From: JACDBZ01 sp038233215
GTDB lineage: Bacteria; Chloroflexota; Limnocylindria; QHBO01
Assembly: GCA_038233215.1 (NCBI GenBank)
Contig: JBBSML010000003.1
Coordinates: 68,712 to 132,711 of the forward strand
Direction of reading: 5' to 3'
DNA: 64,000 nt
Positions 16,631 to 24,868 of this stretch are shown one piece after another. The position numbers were made by a program, and so were the translations under genes. Position 1 is the stretch's first letter. Each line of letters begins with the position of its first letter. The notes beneath the pieces were generated by a model. That model was given only the letters and a program-made list of their open reading frames with translations. It made no database searches and had not been told where the DNA came from.

Positions 16631-17503
16631 TTGGACATCGGGTTCCTGACCACCGGCCTGCTGACCGGGCTGCGCGAGGGCGTTGAAGCGGCGCTCATCG
16701 TGAGCATCATCCTCGCCTACCTGGCGAAGACCGGAAATGAGCGCCACTTCGGCAAGATCTGGTTGGGCGCAGGCGTTGCGGTCGCCGTGAGCATCGTCGC
16801 GGGCCTGGTGCTGTTCGTGACGATCGGTGGATTCGAGGAGCCGGCCGCGCAGATCTTCGAGGGGTTCGCCATGGTCATCGCCGCCGGCGTGGTGACCTGG
16901 ATGCTGTTCTGGATGCGCCGCAGCGCGGCCAACATCAAGGGCCAGCTGCACGCGGGCGTGGACCGCGCGCTGGTGGAGGGCGGCATCTTCGGTCTGACCA
17001 TCCTTGCCTTCACGGCCGTCATCCGCGAGGGCATCGAGACGGCCATCTTCCTGTTGGGTCAGGCCACCGCGGCCGGGACCCAGGCGACCAGCACGCTGGT
17101 CGGCGCCATCATCGGCCTGCTGATCTCCGTTGGAATCGGGTACGGGCTCTATCGGGGAGCGCGCGTCATCAACCTGCGTACCTTCTTCAGCTGGACCGGG
17201 GTCGCGCTGGTCTTCATCGCGGCAGGTTTGCTATCCCACGGTATCCACGAGTTCGTCGAGGCCGGCTGGATCGCGTTCGGTACCTCCACGGCGTTCGACA
17301 TCTCCGCCATCCTGTCGCACGAGGACAGCCTGCTAGGCCAGATGCTGCGGGCGATCTTCGGCTACACGAGCTCGCCGGAGTGGATCACGTTCCTGAGCTG
17401 GCTCGTCTATGTCGTGACCGTGTTGGCCCTGTATCTCCGTCCGGTTCGGCCAGCCGGGGCGCGGCCGGCCCCAGTCGCCCGGGAATCCATTCCCAACGGC
17501 TGA
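16631..17503 (+). CDS. efeU: FTR1/EfeU family iron permease
   Basis: A 290-residue membrane protein with seven hydrophobic segments and both signature motifs of the family: REGVE (residues 15-19) and REGIE (about 132-136), the RExxE sequences that bind iron in the membrane. The start is TTG with GGGAG 8 bases upstream; neither nearby ATG is in frame. The partner genes efeO and efeB are not adjacent. Together with the palindrome upstream this is a probable iron-starvation-induced importer. Confidence 0.88.
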   Translation: MDIGFLTTGLLTGLREGVEAALIVSIILAYLAKTGNERHFGKIWLGAGVAVAVSIVAGLVLFVTIGGFEEPAAQIFEGFAMVIAAGVVTWMLFWMRRSAANIKGQLHAGVDRALVEGGIFGLTILAFTAVIREGIETAIFLLGQATAAGTQATSTLVGAIIGLLISVGIGYGLYRGARVINLRTFFSWTGVALVFIAAGLLSHGIHEFVEAGWIAFGTSTAFDISAILSHEDSLLGQMLRAIFGYTSSPEWITFLSWLVYVVTVLALYLRPVRPAGARPAPVARESIPNG

Positions 17504-17658
17504 CCTTCCCCACCCGCCCGCAAGGAGGCCTTCGAGCTTGTCGCAAGCGTGCTTCGCAGCGCAACCGGCTTCGAGTTCGAGGCGGCCACACCCTCGAGTG
17601 CCACGATCGAGGTCGGCACGCGAGTGATCGCGCACGCGCGCGCCCGCGATGTCCCGGT

Positions 17659-18420
17659 CTACCCGCTCGACGGCGAGTAGGCTCCCATGAAGTCGAGAAT
17701 CTCGCGCCAGGAGGCGTCGCTCGCATCGGCGAATTCAGCCGCCTTTCGGTCGAAGAACGAGTGCGGGGCATTCTCGTAGACGACCGTCCGGTGTTCCACG
17801 CTGGCTTCGTCGAGGGCTCGGTCGAAGAGCTCGTGATGTTCGGCAGGAATGCCCGCATCGGCACCCCCGTAGATGGCGAGCACGGGGCAGGCAAACCGTG
17901 AGGCCTCGTCGGCCGGCGCAGGGATGCTCGTCCGATGCGGACCGACTGGCCATGGGTACAGGCCGATGACGCCCGCAAGCCCGTGTCCGCTGACCGCCTG
18001 GAGCAGGCTGATCCGCCCGCCAAGGCAAAAGCCGATGGTGAAGACCCGATCCACTCGTTCACGCATGTGCGCAATTGCCGCGGCGACATCTTCATCGACC
18101 GTGTCCGCCTGCAGCTGCATGACGTGCGGCTCATATTCGAAGCCCTCGCCGCGGTTGGATTCTGCCGTGCGCGCGAACAAGTCCATGGCGACGGCGTGCA
18201 CGCCGGCCTCGGCGAAGCGAAGGACGAGCTCCTCGTAGTAGGGATGCAGGCCCCGCACATCCGGAAGGATCACCACGCCCGCGCCAGACGGCGCCTCGGC
18301 GGTGGCCTCGTAGGCGGCAAACTCGGTTCCGTCGCGGCTGGTAAGTGTCAGGTCGCCCGCGTCAAGGGCGGAGCCGCGGATCGGGGGGAGCGGAGGCCGG
18401 GAATCGATATCGAAGCACAT
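17659..18420 (-). CDS. Dienelactone hydrolase family protein
   Basis: A 253-residue alpha/beta hydrolase. The nucleophile is Cys in FTIGFCLGGRIS, as in dienelactone hydrolase, with Asp in IYGGADAGIPAEH and His in YENAPHSFFDRK completing the triad. GVVILPDVRGLHPYYEEL corresponds to the family's oxyanion segment. It begins 5 bp after the trpA stop codon and is therefore probably the last gene of the trp transcript, although it has no known role in tryptophan synthesis. Substrate is unknown. Confidence 0.85.
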   Translation of the reverse strand: MCFDIDSRPPLPPIRGSALDAGDLTLTSRDGTEFAAYEATAEAPSGAGVVILPDVRGLHPYYEELVLRFAEAGVHAVAMDLFARTAESNRGEGFEYEPHVMQLQADTVDEDVAAAIAHMRERVDRVFTIGFCLGGRISLLQAVSGHGLAGVIGLYPWPVGPHRTSIPAPADEASRFACPVLAIYGGADAGIPAEHHELFDRALDEASVEHRTVVYENAPHSFFDRKAAEFADASDASWREILDFMGAYSPSSG

Positions 18421-18425
18421 GGAGA

Positions 18426-19247
18426 TCAGGACGGCATGTGGCGTGCCGGACGCTCGGTCGCATTCGCCAGCTTCCGCACCAGCGAGCCGAGCGCGGGCGT
18501 ACCGCCGTCGCGCATGGCGGCAACCAGCGCGGAGCCGATGATCAGCCCGTCAGCAGCCGGCGCCAGCGCCGCTACCTGCTCGGGCGTGCTCAGCCCGAAG
18601 CCGGCCGCAACCGGCGCGCGTCCGGCCGCTCGCTCACGTACCGACGCGATCAGTTCACCGGACCCCGCCGCAACTGTGTCGCGGGCGCCGGTCACCCCGA
18701 GGAGCGGCACCACGTACAGGAACCCTGTCGACGCCTTTGCGGCGGTCTCGATGCGCGCAGCTGAGGTGTTCGGGGCGACCAGGAACGAGATGGCAAGTCC
18801 CAGTGCGGCGGCGAGACGCTCGAGCCGCGGCGACGCCCCGGATGGAAGGTCGGGCACGATGAGCCCGTCGGCCCCTGCCGCGCGCAACGCGTGCAGCGTC
18901 TCGTGCTCGCCGGCCGCAAGCAGCGGGTTCAGGTAGCTCATCACCATGATCGGGGTCGCATGGCCCCGCGCACGCAGGGATGCGACCAGGCGCTGGGCCG
19001 ACGGCAGCCCGCCACCGGCAGCCAGGGCCACGCGGCCGGCATCGGCGATGGTTGGACCATCCGCCAACGGATCGCTGAACGGGACACCGACCTCCAGCAC
19101 ATCGGCGCCGGCGTCGAGTGCCGCCTCGGCGGCATCCAGCCCGTCGGTCTCGGTTGGGTAGCCTGCCAGGATGTAGGCGATCAACGCGGTGCGCCCGCGC
19201 GACGCGGCCGTCTTGAACGCCTGTCGGATGCGCCCGGGGCCGTTCAA
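18426..19247 (-). CDS. trpA: Tryptophan synthase alpha chain
   Basis: A 273-residue TIM barrel that splits indole-3-glycerol phosphate to indole and glyceraldehyde 3-phosphate. The catalytic Glu lies in DVLEVGVPFSDPLADGP and the second acid in DGLIVPDLPSG. The phosphate-binding loops AGFGLSTPEQ and IIGSALV are present. The ATG overlaps the stop codon of the fused trpCFB gene (ATGA), which places the alpha chain directly after its beta partner. Confidence 0.95.
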   Translation of the reverse strand: MNGPGRIRQAFKTAASRGRTALIAYILAGYPTETDGLDAAEAALDAGADVLEVGVPFSDPLADGPTIADAGRVALAAGGGLPSAQRLVASLRARGHATPIMVMSYLNPLLAAGEHETLHALRAAGADGLIVPDLPSGASPRLERLAAALGLAISFLVAPNTSAARIETAAKASTGFLYVVPLLGVTGARDTVAAGSGELIASVRERAAGRAPVAAGFGLSTPEQVAALAPAADGLIIGSALVAAMRDGGTPALGSLVRKLANATERPARHMPS

Positions 19248-21916
19248 TGCCCCGTCAGCTCATGCTCAAGAATGCCCAGGTCCTTGTCGCCGCGCCCGGA
19301 CAGGTTGACGAGGATGTGCGCGCCTACGGGCAGATCCGGCAGCATCCGCAGCACGGCGGCCACCGCGTGTGCCGATTCGAGAGCCGGAATGATCCCGCAC
19401 GTGCGCGCGAGCCAGGTCGTGGTCTCGAGCGCATCAGTGTCTGTCGCCCGTACGACCTCCAGTCGGCCCGATTCGGCGAGCGCCGCCAGCTGCGGACCGA
19501 CGCCTGGATAATCGAGCCCCGCGCTGACCGAATGCGGCTCGACGACCTGGCCGGCGGCATCCTGGGTGAGCATGGTGAATGCCCCGTGCAACACACCGGG
19601 GGCACCAAGGCCCAGCGAGGCCGCATTGTCACCGAGCGCATCGCCGCGACCGCCAGCCTCCACTCCGATCAGACGAGCCGCGGTGTCCAGGAAGGGCCGC
19701 ATGATCCCGATCGCATTGCTACCGCCACCCACGCAGGCCACGACCGCGTCCGGCACACGACCGATGAGCGTCATCAGCTGGGCCCTCGCCTCGCGCCCGA
19801 TCACCTCCTGGAGCGAGGCGACCATCTCCGGATACGGGTGTGGACCGGCGGCGGATCCGAGCACGTAGAACGTGTCCTCGACGTTGGCGACCCAGTCGCG
19901 GAGCGCCTCGTTCAGGGCGTCCCGCAGCGTCCCGTTGCCGGTCGTGACCGGCCGGACCTCGGCGCCCAGCAGGCCCATGCGCCGCACGTTCGGCGCCTGC
20001 CGCTCGATATCGGTGCTGCCCAGGTAGACGACGCAGTCGAGACCGAGCAGGGCGCAGGCGGTCGCCGTGGCCACGCCGTGTTGACCGGCCCCGGTCTCGG
20101 CGATGACCCGCGGCTTTCCCATTCGCTGCGCGAGCAGTGCCTGGCCCACGGCGTTGTTGATCTTGTGCGCGCCCGTGTGCGCCAGGTCCTCTCGCTTGAG
20201 CCAGACCGATACCCCACGACCGCCGCGCTCCGCCAGGGCCGGCGCCGGAATGCCGAAGACAGGGGTGGGACGGCCGATGAAGTCGCGGTGCAGCCGTCGC
20301 AGCTCTGCGCGGTAGCCCGGATCACGGCGCGCGACATTCCAGGCCGCCTCCAGGTCGTCGAGTGCCGGGATGAGCGTCTCTGGCACGAAGCGTCCGCCGA
20401 ACCGACCGAAACGACCGCCACGGTCCACGCGATCGCCACCGGCCGGCTCGCGGCGAGCGTTGCGTACGAATGCACTGATACGTGACGCGTTGCTCTCCCC
20501 GGCGCGCTCGAGCCCGCTCGCGGCATCCACGAGCGCGGGCCGCGCGGAACGGACCGCGCCCGCGACGTTGTCCGGTTGCAGCCCACCGGCCACGCCGACC
20601 GGAATGATGCGTCCCAGCCGGCGCGCGATGTCGATCGGAACGCCGGAGCCCGAACCGCCACCGGCGGCCGCGGGCGCGCCCTCGAGAAGGACATGCGAGG
20701 CCCCGGCCGTCGTCCACGCCTCCGCGACCTTGAGCGTGTCCCGCACCGCGGTTGGAGCGTGCACGACGCCGATCACGGTCTCGAGCGGGGCGGCAATGTC
20801 CATCAGCCATGGTGGCGGGGCGTCGAACCCGGCCAATTGGATGCCCCCGGCGCCGGTCGTCGCCAGTGCATCCACGACCTCCCCCCGCGACGGCGAACGA
20901 AAGACGAGCACCGGCCGCGGCCCGCTCACGGTGGCGATGAGCTCGGCGGCCCGGGCCGCGTCGACGGCGCGCGGGGAGCGCCGGTCGAGCACGAATCCGA
21001 CGAAATCTGCATCGGCCGCGCCGGCTGCCCTGATGGCGACCTCCGTGCGCATCCCACACGCCTTGACCTCGGTTCGCGCGGCGTGAGGAAGCGACGGTCG
21101 GGGTTCTCGCCGAGGTGCGGATTGCACGAGCCGGGCGGCAGCGTCTCCAGGGTCCCCGGCGCGAAGGAGGCTGGTGCCGATGAGAACGGCCGCGGCGCCA
21201 GCGTCGGCCACCAGGGCGACGTCCTCGGGCTCGGCGATGCCGCTCTCGGCGACGACGGTCGCGCCGGACTTGCTGGCACGGCGCAACAGGGGCAAGGACG
21301 CTCCGAGATCGATCTCGAGCGTGGCGAGGTCCCGTGCATTCACGCCGATCAACGTGGCGTCGGCTTCGAGCGCACGCTCCAGCTCTCTTGCGTCGTGCAC
21401 CTCGACGAGCGCGTCGAGACCCGCCTCGCCGGCCGTTGCAATCAGCTGACGCAGCAGGTCGTCGGCGAGGGCGCGGACGATGAGCAGCACCGCATCGGCT
21501 CCGAGCGCGCGGGCCTGCCACACGCCGTAGGCGTCGACCACGAAGTCCTTGCGCAGCACCGGGAGCCCGATCCGTGCGGCCGCGACCAGGTCATGGTCGC
21601 TGCCGCCGAACCGGGTCGGCTCCGTGAGAACGGAGAGCGCGGCGGCGCCCGCATCGGCGTATCGGCGGGCGAGCGCCGTCACAGCGGACGAGCCCGGGCC
21701 GAGATCAAACGTCCCGGCGGACGGAGACTCCCGCTTGGCCTCGGCGATGACAGAGACCCGGTCCGCGGAGCGCAACGTGGCCTCGAAGCGGCGGGCGGTC
21801 GGCAGGCGACTGACCTCGCGTCGCAGCTCGGCCAGCGGCACAACACGGGCGTCCGCGCGTGACTGTTGCCGCGCCGCGGCAAGCAGCTCATCCAGCACGG
21901 CGCTCACCGGGCTCAC
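19244..21916 (-). CDS. trpCFB: TrpC-TrpF-TrpB triple fusion
   Basis: A single 890-residue reading frame with three complete domains. Residues about 1-260 are indole-3-glycerol phosphate synthase (IAEAKRESPSAG with Lys61, LRKDFVVDAYG, GVNARDL, ESGI, GTSLLRAG). Residues about 282-488 are phosphoribosylanthranilate isomerase (VKACGM with Cys287, GVAGGLQPDN, VDAASGLE). Residues about 500-890 are tryptophan synthase beta (GRFGGRFVPETLIP, PLP lysine 585 in HTGAHKINN, GQHGVATA, CVGGGSNAIG). The isomerase general-acid position, normally Asp in LLD, reads LLEG (Glu412). The order C-F-B follows the pathway, so the fusion could hand on intermediates. The gene overlaps both trpD and trpA by 4 bp. Confidence 0.95.
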   Translation of the reverse strand: MSPVSAVLDELLAAARQQSRADARVVPLAELRREVSRLPTARRFEATLRSADRVSVIAEAKRESPSAGTFDLGPGSSAVTALARRYADAGAAALSVLTEPTRFGGSDHDLVAAARIGLPVLRKDFVVDAYGVWQARALGADAVLLIVRALADDLLRQLIATAGEAGLDALVEVHDARELERALEADATLIGVNARDLATLEIDLGASLPLLRRASKSGATVVAESGIAEPEDVALVADAGAAAVLIGTSLLRAGDPGDAAARLVQSAPRREPRPSLPHAARTEVKACGMRTEVAIRAAGAADADFVGFVLDRRSPRAVDAARAAELIATVSGPRPVLVFRSPSRGEVVDALATTGAGGIQLAGFDAPPPWLMDIAAPLETVIGVVHAPTAVRDTLKVAEAWTTAGASHVLLEGAPAAAGGGSGSGVPIDIARRLGRIIPVGVAGGLQPDNVAGAVRSARPALVDAASGLERAGESNASRISAFVRNARREPAGGDRVDRGGRFGRFGGRFVPETLIPALDDLEAAWNVARRDPGYRAELRRLHRDFIGRPTPVFGIPAPALAERGGRGVSVWLKREDLAHTGAHKINNAVGQALLAQRMGKPRVIAETGAGQHGVATATACALLGLDCVVYLGSTDIERQAPNVRRMGLLGAEVRPVTTGNGTLRDALNEALRDWVANVEDTFYVLGSAAGPHPYPEMVASLQEVIGREARAQLMTLIGRVPDAVVACVGGGSNAIGIMRPFLDTAARLIGVEAGGRGDALGDNAASLGLGAPGVLHGAFTMLTQDAAGQVVEPHSVSAGLDYPGVGPQLAALAESGRLEVVRATDTDALETTTWLARTCGIIPALESAHAVAAVLRMLPDLPVGAHILVNLSGRGDKDLGILEHELTGH

Positions 21917-22959
21917 GCGTCTACGTAGCTCGCGGAAGCCTCGACGATGCCTGCCGCGGCGCCTGAATCGATCGCTTCCGCCGCCATTCCTATCCCGTCC
22001 GCAAGGTCCGGCGCTCGCCCGGCCACGAAGAGCGCTGCCGCGGCGTTCAGCAGGATCACGTCGCGCGCGGCGCCCGGTTCTCCGCCGAGAACGCTCATGG
22101 CGATCGCGGAGTTGAGCTGGGCGTCACCACCGGCGAAGGCGCTCCTCGCAGCCCGACGCAAACCGAGCTCGGCAGGATCGATCGATAGCTCGCCCACCAT
22201 GCGACCCTCGACCAGCATCGCGCGGTTCGGGCCTGCCAGCGAGAGCTCATCGAGCCCATCGCCTGAATGAACGACCAGGGCGCGCTCGGTGTCGAGCCGC
22301 GCCAGCGCCCCCGCCATGAGCGGCAGGAGCCGCTCCTCCGCCACGCCCAGCAGCTGGCGGCGCACGCCCGCCGGCGAGCTGATCGGGCCGAGGAGGTTGA
22401 AGGCGGTGCGCATGGGCAGGTCGCGCCGGATCGGCATGGCGTGCTTCATGGCCGGGTGGTAGGACGGAGCGAAGATGAAGCCGAAGCCGATTTCGCCGAT
22501 GCGCCGCGCGACCGCATCAGGCCCCGGGTCGAGCGGGATCCCGAGCGCCTCGATGACATCGGCAGAGCCGCATCGGCTTGTGACCGCCCGGTTGCCGTGC
22601 TTGGCGACCGGCACGCCGGCACCGGCGACCACGAAGGCGGCCAGGGTCGAGATGTTGAATGTCCCGGCCCCATCGGCCCCCGTGCCGCACAGGTCGACCG
22701 CCCCGGCGGGCGCCGTGACGCGCACGGCCCGCGCCCGCATCACGCGCGCGAAGGCGGCCAACTCCTCGGGCGTCTCCCCGCGAACGCGGAGCATGGCGAG
22801 CAATGCCGCGACCTGGGTCGCGGAGGCGGAACCGTCCATGAGCTCATCCATCGCGGCCTCGGCCAGCGGGGCGGGCATCACCGCTCCGGCGGCCACCATC
22901 TCGACCGCCGCACGCACGGCGGGCCGGTGCTCGCCGGGGTGTTCGTTATCAGTCGCCAT
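21913..22959 (-). CDS. trpD: Anthranilate phosphoribosyltransferase
   Basis: A 348-residue enzyme that joins anthranilate to PRPP. It has the family motifs DLCGTGADGAGTFNISTLAA, the phosphate-binding KHGNRAVTSRCGSADVIEALG, and FIFAPSYHPAMKHAMPIR with NLLGP. ATG 22959 was preferred to the in-frame ATG 21 bases upstream because AGGAAGGA lies just before it; the other start remains possible. It is the first gene after the T-box leader. No trpE or trpG is in the window, so anthranilate synthase must be encoded elsewhere. Confidence 0.93.
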   Translation of the reverse strand: MATDNEHPGEHRPAVRAAVEMVAAGAVMPAPLAEAAMDELMDGSASATQVAALLAMLRVRGETPEELAAFARVMRARAVRVTAPAGAVDLCGTGADGAGTFNISTLAAFVVAGAGVPVAKHGNRAVTSRCGSADVIEALGIPLDPGPDAVARRIGEIGFGFIFAPSYHPAMKHAMPIRRDLPMRTAFNLLGPISSPAGVRRQLLGVAEERLLPLMAGALARLDTERALVVHSGDGLDELSLAGPNRAMLVEGRMVGELSIDPAELGLRRAARSAFAGGDAQLNSAIAMSVLGGEPGAARDVILLNAAAALFVAGRAPDLADGIGMAAEAIDSGAAAGIVEASASYVDA

Positions 22960-22986
22960 CGGTCCTTCCTGGATCGGCATGCACGC

Positions 22987-23211
22987 AAAACGCCTCCATC
23001 TCGAGAGACGGAGGCGTACTTCCGCGGTGCCACACTCGTTCGGGCCACACAGCGGCCCACGCTTGCCTGGCCCATGCTATCGGGGGGCCGGTCCGCGGCT
23101 CACGGGGTCCATTCGCCGATTCGGTCCACGCCGGCTCTCACCGTCCCGGCTCGTTGTGCTGGCCGATCCATCGGGTACTCGTCCCGGTCGATGCCGATCT
23201 TCGATTGGTCA
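22987..23211 (-). promoter_or_regulatory. Tryptophan T-box riboswitch (transcriptional) upstream of trpD
   Basis: Reading the minus strand: AGTA of the loop E motif (23179-23176), then GAATGGA (23114-23108) on the other side of the specifier loop, in which TGG at 23111-23109 is the tryptophan codon. The T-box sequence TGGCACCGCGG follows at 23032-23022. Last comes a terminator stem CGCCTCC/GGAGGCG followed by TTTT (about 23017-22987), 7 bases before an ATG. All the expected parts are in the expected order. Uncharged tRNA-Trp should pair with TGG and with the T-box bulge and so prevent termination, raising trp operon expression when tryptophan is short. Confidence 0.92.
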
Positions 23212-23217
23212 GGCGGC

Positions 23218-23247
23218 ATGCTAGGCACGTGCCGCGCGATCGGTCAA
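23218..23247 (-). promoter_or_regulatory. Promoter of the T-box-controlled trp operon
   Basis: TTGACC (23247-23242) and TAGCAT (23223-23218) are separated by 18 bp on the minus strand, a good sigma-70-type match. Transcription would begin near 23211, just before the T-box stem I. The -35 box overlaps the last codons of the rhomboid gene, so the trp operon has its own promoter tucked inside the end of the upstream gene. Confidence 0.65.
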
Positions 23248-24413
23248 CCGAGGAGCTGCCCGACGGCAAGGTATGTACCGATCACGAGCAGGACACCGAC
23301 CCCACCGTACACCGCCGCTCGCAACCATCGCGGCATTGCCCCCATCAGCCGCTCGCCGGTCGGGCTGCGCCACATGCCGCTCAGTGTCTCCACGCCCGTC
23401 GGCGGCAGGAGGAACCCAAGCGTGGCGCCAACGAGCATGCCGCCGACATGGCCCGTCCAGCTGATGTTCGGCACGAGGAACGTGAAGATGAGCAGGAACA
23501 CGAGATAGCCGCCGATGCCGGCCACTCTTGCGCGCGCCTCCCCGCCGAGGACCGCGTGGTGGCGGCGCGAGACGACGAACAGCAGCCCGACGACGCCGAA
23601 GATCGCACCTGAGGCGCCGAGGGCGAACTGACGGGGATCCACCAGGATCGTCAGCACGCTTCCACCCGCAGCGCAGAGCAGGTAGATCGCCGCGAACTCG
23701 ATCCGCCCGTACATGCGCTCCGCGATCTGCCCGTACAGGTACAGCACGTACATGTTGAAGGCAAGGTGGATCGGGCCGAGATGGAAGAAGGCGCTCGTGA
23801 AGATGCGCCACCACTCCCCCTGCGCGACGAAGAAGGCGTTGATGAGCTGCTGCTCTCCGATCGGCCCGGGCACCCCGCTAAAGAACCCGCCCTGCAGGGT
23901 GGCGCCTCCGCTCAGTAGCGTATCGATCAGGAAGAGGCCGACGGAAATGCCGATGATGCCGATCGTCACGAACCCGGTGTACGTGGCGTAGGCGCCGCGT
24001 GCGCGATTGAACTGGCGGCGCGCCGCAAAATCGTGACCGGTCTCCTTGAGGAGCCACGCGATCCTGTTGGCGATCGGACCACGCTCCGCGGGCGGCGCCC
24101 GCCGATCGGCCTCGCGGTAGGACGTGATCGCATCCTCAAGGTCGCCATTGCGGACCTGCTGCTCGGCAACGCTGCGAGACCCGAGCCAGGCGCTGGAGCC
24201 GCCGGCGTCCGCCGCCGCCTTCCAGGCGACCAGGGCCCCCTCCTCGTCATCGGTCCGATAGCGCGCGGCCCCGGTCAGCAGCCAGGCTTCGCCAGACATC
24301 TCCGCATCCGCATTTCGCGTGAGCGGCTCCAGCACCCGGATGGCCGCCTCCGGATCACCACTGTCGAGCAGGCGACGGCCCTCGGCGAGAGGCGTCGGCG
24401 ATTGGTCGTTCAT
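23244..24413 (-). CDS. Rhomboid family intramembrane serine protease with N-terminal TPR-like region
   Basis: A 389-residue protein. Residues about 5-130 are helical repeats of TPR type (LLDSGDPEAAIRVLEPL, AWLLTGAARYRTDDEEGALVAW). The membrane part has the rhomboid marks: HLAFNMYVLYLYG in the second helix, the catalytic Ser in LGASGAIFGVVG, and the catalytic His in SWTGHVGGMLVGA. It would cleave membrane proteins within the bilayer, with the cytoplasmic repeats perhaps selecting partners. ATG 24413 was chosen over an upstream ATG because it begins the repeat region directly. Confidence 0.88.
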   Translation of the reverse strand: MNDQSPTPLAEGRRLLDSGDPEAAIRVLEPLTRNADAEMSGEAWLLTGAARYRTDDEEGALVAWKAAADAGGSSAWLGSRSVAEQQVRNGDLEDAITSYREADRRAPPAERGPIANRIAWLLKETGHDFAARRQFNRARGAYATYTGFVTIGIIGISVGLFLIDTLLSGGATLQGGFFSGVPGPIGEQQLINAFFVAQGEWWRIFTSAFFHLGPIHLAFNMYVLYLYGQIAERMYGRIEFAAIYLLCAAGGSVLTILVDPRQFALGASGAIFGVVGLLFVVSRRHHAVLGGEARARVAGIGGYLVFLLIFTFLVPNISWTGHVGGMLVGATLGFLLPPTGVETLSGMWRSPTGERLMGAMPRWLRAAVYGGVGVLLVIGTYLAVGQLLG

Positions 24414-24530
24414 GAGCGCTCGATTATGCGACAGATGCGAACGACCGCCGAGAATGGGCACCTCGGCGGTCGTCGCAGAGCCCCCTGGCAGGGGCGCGCC
24501 CGGCGAACCGGGAGCATGAAATGGGGTTGG

Positions 24531-24716
24531 CTACTTGCTGCGCCGCAGGAACTCGAGCACGTCGTCGTAGCGGAATCGGCGGTCGCCACGCTTGCAGACC
24601 CGGAAGAACGCGAGCTCGCCGCGGTCGCCCAGTCGCTTCACGGTATTCACGTGCAGATGCAGCATCTCGGCGACCTCGGCCGCCGTGAGCAGCTTCCCGA
24701 CCTCGTTCGTCATCAT
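24531..24716 (-). CDS. Small excisionase-type helix-turn-helix protein
   Basis: A 61-residue protein that is almost entirely a MerR-like/excisionase HTH (LLTAAEVAEMLHLHVNTVKR, then a wing with FRVCKRGDRRFRYDDVLEFL). The double ATG at 24711-24716 gives the family's usual start. Such small proteins are often annotated as excisionases, but there is no integrase or att repeat here, so a chromosomal DNA-binding role is more likely. Confidence 0.7.
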   Translation of the reverse strand: MMTNEVGKLLTAAEVAEMLHLHVNTVKRLGDRGELAFFRVCKRGDRRFRYDDVLEFLRRSK

Positions 24717-24868
24717 CGGTGGTACTTGATCCCTCGTATTCGGGCAGTCGCCCCGCGCCGGGTCGCACCGGGCAGGTGCGGTGGGTTCGGCTCGTGATCG
24801 GATAGTAAGGTTGCGGTGCCATCCACCCACACCGTACGTTCGATCACGCCCAGGAGTACCTCCGTCAG

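Noticed and set aside
17549..17680. Short frame after efeU (GTG start, reading TIEVGTRVIAHARARDVPVY) that looks protein-like.
   Set aside because: It is in frame with efeU after its stop codon, the start is poorly supported (AAGGAGG is 20 bases away), and it runs into the convergent hydrolase gene. It may be the remains of an older gene end.
24531..24716. Excisionase-like HTH gene as a sign of a second mobile element.
   Set aside because: No integrase, att repeat or tRNA is nearby, and such small HTH proteins are common in chromosomes.
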